Positions 57,958 to 64,000 of a DNA stretch of 64,000 bases are shown one piece after another. This stretch comes from Novosphingobium sp. IK01 (GTDB lineage: Bacteria > Pseudomonadota > Alphaproteobacteria > Sphingomonadales > Sphingomonadaceae): the NCBI RefSeq assembly GCF_033242265.1, contig NZ_BTFW01000001.1, positions 682,001 to 746,000 of the forward strand. The letters are read 5' to 3'. The number at the start of each line of letters is the position of its first letter. The stretch's first letter is position 1. A program made the translations under genes and the position numbers. A model generated the notes under the pieces. That model saw only the letters and a list, made by a program, of their open reading frames with translations, made no database searches and was not told where the DNA came from.

Positions 57958-58692
57958 TCAGGGGGAGGAAAGCTTCTTGAGGTCGGCGGTCAGGCGTTCG
58001 ACCGCCTTTTTCACGCCCGCGCTGCCGTCGAGTTCGAGCGCGCGGGTCAGATGGGTGAGCGCGGCATCGACGAGCGCGCGCTTGCCCCCGGCCCGCTGGC
58101 TTTCGGCCTCGGGATCGAAGGCTTCGGCTTCGGCCTGGAAGGCAAGGCCGATGGCCTTGTGAAGCTTGGCGCGGACCTGATCGGGCATGTCGTGGTCGGC
58201 GGTGAGGGCCAGCGTTTCCTCGAGGACCGCGCGCGGAACGCCCGGTCCCACGCGCAGCGCGCTCTCGGCCACTTCCTCGGCCAGCAGGACCGCCGCGCCG
58301 CGTTTGTAGCGTTCGGGCAGGGCAAGCCGGGCGGCCAGCACATGGTCGCCCAGTTCGAGGGCGAGCGGCCAGTCGGCAATGTCGATCGCCCAGACCAGCA
58401 TCGTGCCCACGATGTCATCCTGCACCGGCGGGTTGGCGGCAAGCGCCCCGGCCAGCCACGCGCGATAGCGTCCGATCATCCCGGCCTTGGCCACAATCTT
58501 GCGCTCGACCGACTGGATCGTGCGCAGCGTGGCCAGATCCTGGCCCAGGGCGGCGAGCAGCAGCGCATATTCGCTGGCGACCGCGCCGGTGGTCGGCATC
58601 GGGGCAGGCTGGGCGGGATCGCGCGGGCGCAGGGCGCCATCGCCTGCCTGGGCGGCGCGGTGGCGTTCGCGGTGGCGGCGGGCAAGCGACAT
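57958..58692 (-). CDS. M: Small terminase subunit gpM (prophage B)
   Basis: 244 residues: ASEYALLLAALGQDLATLRT, VERKIVAKAGMIGRYRAWL, GTMLVWAIDIADWPLAL and MPDQVRAKLHKAIGLAF. Homologous along its length to the A copy. Confidence 0.92.
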   Translation of the reverse strand: MSLARRHRERHRAAQAGDGALRPRDPAQPAPMPTTGAVASEYALLLAALGQDLATLRTIQSVERKIVAKAGMIGRYRAWLAGALAANPPVQDDIVGTMLVWAIDIADWPLALELGDHVLAARLALPERYKRGAAVLLAEEVAESALRVGPGVPRAVLEETLALTADHDMPDQVRAKLHKAIGLAFQAEAEAFDPEAESQRAGGKRALVDAALTHLTRALELDGSAGVKKAVERLTADLKKLSSP

Positions 58693-58810
58693 GGCAGCAG
58701 AACTCCGGCATGGGAAAACCCTGCCCGGCGCGGCCCCGCGACTGTGGGGAACATACCGGGCCGGGCAGGGGAAGGGGGCGCATCACCGCCCCCTTTTGGG
58801 CAGGGAGGCC

Positions 58811-59902
58811 TTAGGGCTTGGCGGCGAGGCGGATGTTCTCGACGAGGGCGGTCTTGCCGTAGTCCTCGACCACGTAGGACAGGTTCGCGCTCTCGTAGTT
58901 GGCCACGCGGCTGTATTCGCCCTCGTCCTTGAGCTGGCGGCGGCGGGTTTCTTCCTGCTCGTAGATGGCCAGATTTTCGAGGCTGGTGATCAGCAGGGCA
59001 TTGGCCGGGAAAAACGGCACGCGCACGGCGGGAAGGCCACCGATCTGCTTTTCCGAACGCAGGATGCGGTCGCGCGCTTCCTGCTGCATGGCGCTGTCGC
59101 CCGCCGCGTTGATCATCGGGAAGTACTTGTCGTGGACGAGATCGCGCCCGGCGATCACGACCAGATCGGTGCTGTCGCGCTGCCATTCGTCGAGCAACTC
59201 GATCGCGTCGATCACCAGCGCGTCGAGGTTCACATAGTCGGCCTTGGCGGTGTCGGCATTGCCCGCGCCGGTGTTGGCGTCCTTGTTGAACAGCTCGACC
59301 CCCGAGGCGATGTAGATCGCCTTGGTGCCGTCGGGCGTGAGGTCGCCGTCCTCCATCCACCGCGCCGGGGCGACGGTGCGGATCTTGTGGAGCCAGCCCT
59401 TGTTGACGTCCTGGAGCAGCGGGTTGGCCGCGCGGTCGGTCTGCGGGGCGACGCTGGTGCCGTTCCACCCGATCATGATGGTGTCGCGGCCCTGCTGCTT
59501 GAGGATCGCGTCGCGCAGGATCGTTTCGAACTCGGGCTTGTGGCGCCAGGCGTCGAGCTTGGCATAGGGGATCGCCCAGTCGAAGTCGGTCTTCTCGCAG
59601 CGATAGGTGTCCATCTCGCTGGTGTCGGTCGGATCGGTGGGCTGGCGCCGGGTGTTGTTGGCGGTGTTGGTCCGCCCGGAGATCGGGCGGGTGACGCCGA
59701 TGCCGACCTTCTGCCCTTCCTGATCGGGCACGAGGATCATCGAGATCGAGGAGAGGAACTCGCTCGATTGCTGGATGCGTTCGACCAGCGTCTGCTGGAC
59801 CGCCGGGGCGACGGTGAACTGGACCGAGGCATCGGGCACGCCGTTGATCAGGGCGATCTGGCTGACATAGGAATTGAAGAGAACGCGGGTGGCGTTGCGC
59901 AT
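58811..59902 (-). CDS. N: Major capsid protein gpN (prophage B)
   Basis: 363 residues, HK97-fold gpN: MRNATRVLFNSYVSQIALIN, VAPAVQQTLVERIQQSSEFL, RTNTANNTRRQPT, NPLLQDVNKGWLHKIRTVAP and VRVPFFPANALLITSLENL. 21 residues longer than the A copy because of insertions around the NADTAKADYVNLDALV region. Confidence 0.95.
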   Translation of the reverse strand: MRNATRVLFNSYVSQIALINGVPDASVQFTVAPAVQQTLVERIQQSSEFLSSISMILVPDQEGQKVGIGVTRPISGRTNTANNTRRQPTDPTDTSEMDTYRCEKTDFDWAIPYAKLDAWRHKPEFETILRDAILKQQGRDTIMIGWNGTSVAPQTDRAANPLLQDVNKGWLHKIRTVAPARWMEDGDLTPDGTKAIYIASGVELFNKDANTGAGNADTAKADYVNLDALVIDAIELLDEWQRDSTDLVVIAGRDLVHDKYFPMINAAGDSAMQQEARDRILRSEKQIGGLPAVRVPFFPANALLITSLENLAIYEQEETRRRQLKDEGEYSRVANYESANLSYVVEDYGKTALVENIRLAAKP

Positions 59903-59947
59903 GGATCGGGTTCCTTGGAAGAGGGGATGGGGGGAAGTCTCCCCGTG

Positions 59948-60829
59948 TCAGCAGTCGGTGCGGATGCGGCCATCGCCGCCGGTGGCGGGCTGGCGCTGGG
60001 CAAAGGCCATGGCGGGCGTCTGTTCGAGCGCGGTCTGGATCGCGGCGACCTGTCCTTCGATCTGGGCGCTGCGTTCGGCGCTGGCCTGGGCGAAGGCCTG
60101 AACGCTGCCCGCGATTTCGGTCATGGCCTTGCCCATCGCGGCAAAGGCCGCCGCGTCGGGGCCGGGATGACCGGAGGCGGATTGGGCCGACGATCCCTGC
60201 GCGGGCGGTGCTTGCGGGGCCGGATCGGCGGGGCGCTGGGTGGCCAGCCCGTCGAAGAAGGCCGCGATCCGGCCCAGCAGGCCGATGGCCGGATCGGGGT
60301 TCGCCTCGTCGGCCAGTTCGAGCTGGAACTCCTCGGCCACCGAGAACAGGTTGGCCGGGTCGATCTTGCGCCCGCGCAGCGGCGAGCGCTCGCCCTGCGC
60401 GGCGGCAAAGGCGAGCATTTCCGTGCCCAGGCTCGCCGGGCTGTCGGTGACGGCAAGGCCCACCAGATAGGCCTTGTTGGTGCCCGCGAAATTGGGGCTG
60501 ATCTCGATCGAGGTATAGAGCTTCTGGCCCGCCTTGTTCATAGCCACGAGCGGATCGAGCGCCTCGATCTCGGCGAACAGGGCCAGACGCTGCTCGGTCT
60601 TGCCGCCCACCTCGATCGACACGGTCTGGGTGCGCAGCGACAGCACGTCGCCCAGCGCCTGAAACGGCGGCTCGGCGGTCACCCCCCGGATATGTTCGAG
60701 GTTCACCCGCGCGGCATAGGTAGCGGGATTGTAGGTCTCGGCGGCGTCGATCAGCCACTGGCGCTCGATGGCGCGGCCATCGGTGGTGGCGCCTTCGAGC
60801 GCGACGCGAAAGAAACGGGACTTGGGCAT
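59948..60829 (-). CDS. O: Capsid scaffold and protease gpO (prophage B)
   Basis: 293 residues from MPKSRFFRVALEGATTDGRA: NLEHIRGVTAEPPF, LYTSIEISPNFAGTNKAYL, AVTDSPASLGTEMLAFA, and a C-terminal Gln/Ala scaffold (VQAFAQASAERSAQIEGQVA). Divergent from P across a shared dyad. Confidence 0.92.
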   Translation of the reverse strand: MPKSRFFRVALEGATTDGRAIERQWLIDAAETYNPATYAARVNLEHIRGVTAEPPFQALGDVLSLRTQTVSIEVGGKTEQRLALFAEIEALDPLVAMNKAGQKLYTSIEISPNFAGTNKAYLVGLAVTDSPASLGTEMLAFAAAQGERSPLRGRKIDPANLFSVAEEFQLELADEANPDPAIGLLGRIAAFFDGLATQRPADPAPQAPPAQGSSAQSASGHPGPDAAAFAAMGKAMTEIAGSVQAFAQASAERSAQIEGQVAAIQTALEQTPAMAFAQRQPATGGDGRIRTDC

Positions 60830-60908
60830 TGATGGCTCCGTGCCAGGACGTTGCGGCGGGACGGGCTCAACAGGCCCCGGATCGCGCAACATCTCAACGC
60901 GCGCGCGT

Positions 60909-60927
60909 TGTGCCCGGCCCGCTCACA
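60909..60927. promoter_or_regulatory. Ogr-type dyad between O and P (prophage B)
   Basis: GTTGTG-N11-CACAAC (TGT 60909-60911, ACA 60925-60927), centre 57 nt before the P ATG and 89 nt before O. A CATAGC hexamer ends 9 nt before the P ATG. Same geometry as in prophage A. Confidence 0.68.
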
Positions 60928-60974
60928 ACGCCGCCCCGCCGACTTGGGGCGCGAGGGGCCATAGCGTGGCCCTC

Positions 60975-62819
60975 ATGGACGCTTCCCCCGCTTCTGAAAC
61001 CCCGTCTCCCCCAGCTCCGTCTTCCGTCGCCGCGCAGGTCGCCCAGCGGATCGAGGCCCGCTCGCTCTACTGGCGGGGCTGGTCGCTCGCGCAGATCGCC
61101 GAGGAACTGGCCCTGCCGGTCTCGACCCTGTCGAGCTGGAAGCAGCGCCAGCGCTGGGACACCGCCAGCCCGCGCGCCCGCGCCGAGGAATGCCTGTGGG
61201 TCCGCTATCAGACCCTGCTCGCCAAGGAGCAGAAGACCGGCAGTGACTTCAAGGAGATCGACCTGCTGGGGCGCCAGTTCGTGACCTTTGCGCGGATCGG
61301 CAAGTTCTCTGGCGAAGAAGGCAACGAGGCCGATCTCAACCCGGCGCGCAGCAAGGGCGCGCGCACCACCAATGCGAAGAAGGAACAGGCCAAAAACCTG
61401 ATCACCCCCGAGATGGTCGCGGCCCTGCGCGCCGACATGCAGGCGGGCCTGTTCGGCCATCAGGAGACCTGGCTCTCGACCACGCATCTGCGCACGCGGA
61501 TGATCGTCAAGTCGCGCCAGATCGGAGCGACGTGGTATTTTGCGCGCGAGCGGCTGCTCGTCGCGCTCGAAACCGGCAAGAACCAGATCTTCCTCTCGGC
61601 CTCGCGCGCCCAGGCCAACATCTTCCGCGCCTATATCGTCCAGTGGGTGCAGAAGGTGTGCGGGGTGAGCCTCAAGGGCGACCCCATCGCGATCCAGCGC
61701 GGGGAAGGGGAGGACGGCGCCCCGCTCGACCCGGTCGAACTCTACTTTCTGGGCACCAACTACCGCACTGCGCAGGGCTATCACGGCGACGTGGTGATCG
61801 ACGAATGCTTCTGGATCTACGGGTTCGAGGAGCTGTTCAAGGTCGCCTCCGCGATGGCGACCCACAAGATCTACACGCGCACGCTGTTCTCCACCCCCAG
61901 CACGCTCGCCCACGAGGCCTATCCGATGTGGAGCGGCGACCGCTTCAACCGGCGCCGCGCGCGGGCCGACAAGGTGCGCATCCCGATCGACCATGACGTG
62001 CTCAAGGATGGCGCGCTGGGGGCCGACGGCATCTGGCGGCAGATCGTCACCGTGTTCGATGCCATCGCCAAGGGCTTCGACCTCGTCGATCTTGCCGAAC
62101 TGCAACGCGAAAATTCGGTCGACGAGTTCGACAACCTGTTCCGCTGCCTGTTCCTCGACGACAGCCAGAGCATGTTCCCCTTCGAGATCATGCGCCGCTG
62201 CATGGTCGACAGCTGGGACGTCTGGCGCGATGTCCAGCCCTATGCCGCGCAGCCCTACGCGGGCGAGGTCTGGCTGGGCTATGATCCCAACGCCAGCGAG
62301 GCGGGCACGGGCGACGATGCCGCGCTGGTGGCCATCGCCGCGCCGCTGGCGCCGGGCGCGCGCTTCCGCGTGCTGGAAAAGAAGCGGCTCAAGGGCCTCC
62401 AGTTCGACCAGCAGGCCGCCGCGATCCGCGAGATGGCCGGGCGCTATCGCGTCACCCGCATCGCCATCGACGTGACCGGCGCGGGCAGGGCGGTCGAGCA
62501 GCTCGTGCGCAAGTGGTTCCCGCTGGTCACCGCGATCACCTATTCGCCGCTGTCCAAGAGCCAGATGGTGCTCAAGGCCAAGAACGTGATCAGCGCCGGG
62601 CGTCTGGAGTTCGACGCGGGCTGGATGGACATGATGAGCGCCTTCATGGCGATCCGCCCCGAGATCACCAAGCACGGCATCACCTATGTCGCGGGTCGCG
62701 CCGGGGGCGTGGGCCATGCCGATCTGGCCTGGGCAGTGATGCACGCCCTGTTCTTCGAACCGCTCGACGCCAGCGAGGGCATCGGCGGCACGTCCACCAT
62801 GGAGATTTTCGATGCCTGA
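60975..62819 (+). CDS. P: Large terminase subunit gpP (prophage B)
   Basis: 614 residues from MDASPASETPSPPAPSS: HTH (YWRGWSLAQIAEELALPVST), KSRQIGATWYFARERL, VVIDECFWIYGFEELF, WLGYDPNASEAGTGDD and IAIDVTGAGRAVEQL. Longer upstream frames are not supported, since homology starts here. Overlaps Q by 8 bp. Confidence 0.95.
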   Translation: MDASPASETPSPPAPSSVAAQVAQRIEARSLYWRGWSLAQIAEELALPVSTLSSWKQRQRWDTASPRARAEECLWVRYQTLLAKEQKTGSDFKEIDLLGRQFVTFARIGKFSGEEGNEADLNPARSKGARTTNAKKEQAKNLITPEMVAALRADMQAGLFGHQETWLSTTHLRTRMIVKSRQIGATWYFARERLLVALETGKNQIFLSASRAQANIFRAYIVQWVQKVCGVSLKGDPIAIQRGEGEDGAPLDPVELYFLGTNYRTAQGYHGDVVIDECFWIYGFEELFKVASAMATHKIYTRTLFSTPSTLAHEAYPMWSGDRFNRRRARADKVRIPIDHDVLKDGALGADGIWRQIVTVFDAIAKGFDLVDLAELQRENSVDEFDNLFRCLFLDDSQSMFPFEIMRRCMVDSWDVWRDVQPYAAQPYAGEVWLGYDPNASEAGTGDDAALVAIAAPLAPGARFRVLEKKRLKGLQFDQQAAAIREMAGRYRVTRIAIDVTGAGRAVEQLVRKWFPLVTAITYSPLSKSQMVLKAKNVISAGRLEFDAGWMDMMSAFMAIRPEITKHGITYVAGRAGGVGHADLAWAVMHALFFEPLDASEGIGGTSTMEIFDA

Positions 62820-63888
62820 TACCCCGGCCCTTCCGGTGGAGGTCGCGCCTGTTCTGTCCGCAGACCAGTCCGCAAGCCCGCCTGCCAGCCCGCCTGCATC
62901 CACGATTGCCTTTGCCTTCGGCGACGCGGAAAGCGTGCTCGACCGGCGCGAGCTGTTCGACCTGTTCGAGGTCGCCCACAATGGCCGCTGGTACGAGCCG
63001 CCGATCCCCCACGCCGGGCTGGGCCGCTGCTATCGCATGGCCGCCCATCACCAGAGCGCCATCCTGCTCAAGCGCAACCTGCTGGTCTCCAGCTTCGTGC
63101 CCAGCCGCTGGCTGTCGAAGGCCGACTTCGCGCGCTGGGCGCTCGACTGGCTGATCTTCGGCAATGCCTATCTCGAGGTCGTGCCCAATCTGGCGGGCCG
63201 CGCCGCCGCGCTGCGCCCGGCCCCGGCGGCCTTCACCCGCGTCGGCCTCAAGCCGGGGCAGTTCTTCTTCGTGCCCGGCATGTACCTGCACGACGCGGTC
63301 GAGTTCCGCACCGGCTCGATCCACCATCTGGTCGAGCCCGACCCGATGCAGGAAATCTACGGGATGCCCGAATATCTCTCGGCGCTGCAATCGGGCCTGC
63401 TCAACGAGAGCGCCACCCTGTTCCGCCGCAAATACTACATCAACGGCAGCCACGCGGGCTATATCCTCCACGTCAGCGACGAAAACTTCACCGAACGGGA
63501 CAGCGAGGCCCTGCGCGAGGCGATGCGCCGGAGCAAGGGACCGGGCAACTTCCGCAACTTCTTCATCCACATCCCGCGCGGCAAGCCCGATGGCGTGAAG
63601 ATCATCCCGATCGGCGAAGTAGGCGCCAAGGACGCCTTCACCGAGATCAAGGACATGACCGCCCAGGACATGCTGGCCGCCCACCGCGTGCCGCCCCAGT
63701 TGCTGGGCATCGTGCCCAAGAACACCGGCGGCTTCGGCAACGTGGTCGATGCCGCGCGCACGTTCTACCAGCTGGAAATCGTCCCGATCCAGCAGCGCAT
63801 GGCCGAAGTGAACGACTGGCTGGGCGCGGCGGCGGTCACCTTCCAGATCCCTGATGTCGCGAGCCCTGCCACGCCGGGCGCTGCCTGA
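62812..63888 (+). CDS. Q: Portal protein gpQ (prophage B)
   Basis: 358 residues: AHHQSAILLKRNLLVSSFVP, LDWLIFGNAYLEVVPNLAG, PMQEIYGMPEYLSALQSGLL, FRRKYYINGSHAGYILHVS and RVPPQLLGIVPKNTGGFGN. N-terminus longer than the A copy (Pro/Ser-rich). Confidence 0.95.
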   Translation: MPDTPALPVEVAPVLSADQSASPPASPPASTIAFAFGDAESVLDRRELFDLFEVAHNGRWYEPPIPHAGLGRCYRMAAHHQSAILLKRNLLVSSFVPSRWLSKADFARWALDWLIFGNAYLEVVPNLAGRAAALRPAPAAFTRVGLKPGQFFFVPGMYLHDAVEFRTGSIHHLVEPDPMQEIYGMPEYLSALQSGLLNESATLFRRKYYINGSHAGYILHVSDENFTERDSEALREAMRRSKGPGNFRNFFIHIPRGKPDGVKIIPIGEVGAKDAFTEIKDMTAQDMLAAHRVPPQLLGIVPKNTGGFGNVVDAARTFYQLEIVPIQQRMAEVNDWLGAAAVTFQIPDVASPATPGAA

Positions 63889-63957
63889 CGCGGCCAAAAG
63901 GCTGGCCTATCAACCCAAGACCCCGCCCGTCCAGAAGTGTCGCCCGAAGCGCCGATC

Positions 63958-63979
63958 AGAGGCGGGGGAAGGGGCGCGC
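63958..63979. other. Candidate cos site downstream of Q (prophage B)
   Basis: GAGGCGGGGGAAGGGGCGCG, 70 bp after Q, matches the segment after Q in prophage A and resembles the P2 cohesive end core GGCGAGGCGGGGAAA. The surrounding sequence (63889-64000) shows no gene. Confidence 0.5.
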
Positions 63980-64000
63980 CAACGCCCTCTCCGACGACCG

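Noticed and set aside
58487..60832. 781-codon plus-strand open frame opposite M, N and O
   Set aside because: Antisense shadow of the head genes; composition follows the opposite strand's codon bias.
60894..62981. 695-codon minus-strand frame opposite terminase P
   Set aside because: Antisense shadow of a conserved terminase gene.
1..64000. CRISPR array
   Set aside because: No series of regularly spaced direct repeats was seen; the GSGLDADLLDG repeats at about 4400-5200 and 42000-42800 are protein-coding fibre repeats.

Overview
The window is GC-rich (about 60-68% in core genes) and its codon use, plasmid-type RepA/ParA pair and prophage gene set fit a sphingomonad alphaproteobacterium (Novosphingobium/Sphingobium-like; inferred from family resemblance, not proven). 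Almost all of it is two P2-type (Peduovirus-like) prophages lying head to tail in the same orientation. Prophage A occupies about 1-28100 with its D/U end cut off at the left edge. Prophage B occupies about 28200-64000 and loses its int end at the right edge.

Prophage A runs, left to right: tail genes T, E', E, FII, FI, W, V (minus); tail-fibre block H-I-J (minus); lysis cassette (plus); a cargo slot with a membrane protein and two TIR proteins (9916-12144); head/completion genes S, R, X, L, M, N, O (minus); terminase P and portal Q (plus); a cos-like site; an AbiL/RloAB-type pair; an IS5-family element; a ParA/ribbon-helix-helix partition pair; a plasmid-type Rep; and a tyrosine integrase. 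Prophage B starts with its regulatory module (AlpA, GapR-like, Ogr-like, CII-like, YdaS/Cro-like, S24 repressor), then a methyltransferase, a low-molecular-weight phosphatase, D, U, T, E', E, FII, FI, W, V (minus). The J-I-H block follows on the plus strand, opposite to its orientation in A, with two further tail genes and an amidase/spanin lysis cassette. Then comes a long cargo slot (47620-55400), then S, R, holin-like genes, X, L, M, N, O (minus), P, Q (plus) and a second cos-like site.

Four results matter most. (1) The cargo slot of B holds a reverse-transcriptase gene split by an IS3 element (4-bp AGGG duplication). It overlaps a PD-(D/E)XK-type nuclease gene split by an IS256 element (8-bp CCTCGACG duplication). 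Removing the elements restores both frames, giving proteins of 547 and 250 residues: a candidate two-gene anti-phage system. A third, convergent gene with a HEPN RNxxxH motif is split by an IS110 element. (2) The noncoding leader of that IS110 carries guide-like segments matching both flanks of its own insertion site, as expected of a bridge RNA. (3) Six TGT-N13-ACA dyads sit at the heads of late operons. Several lie 56-57 nt from a start codon with no ribosome site, which suggests Ogr-type activation of leaderless or near-leaderless late mRNAs. (4) The equivalent slot of A carries a three-gene membrane protein + ThsB-like TIR + TIR cluster.

The early operon of B points toward the integrase and rep genes of A across the prophage junction. 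In a free circular phage the early operon would be continuous with int-rep, so integration would cut it. Intergenic regions not listed separately are short. No CRISPR array, rRNA or complete tRNA was seen.
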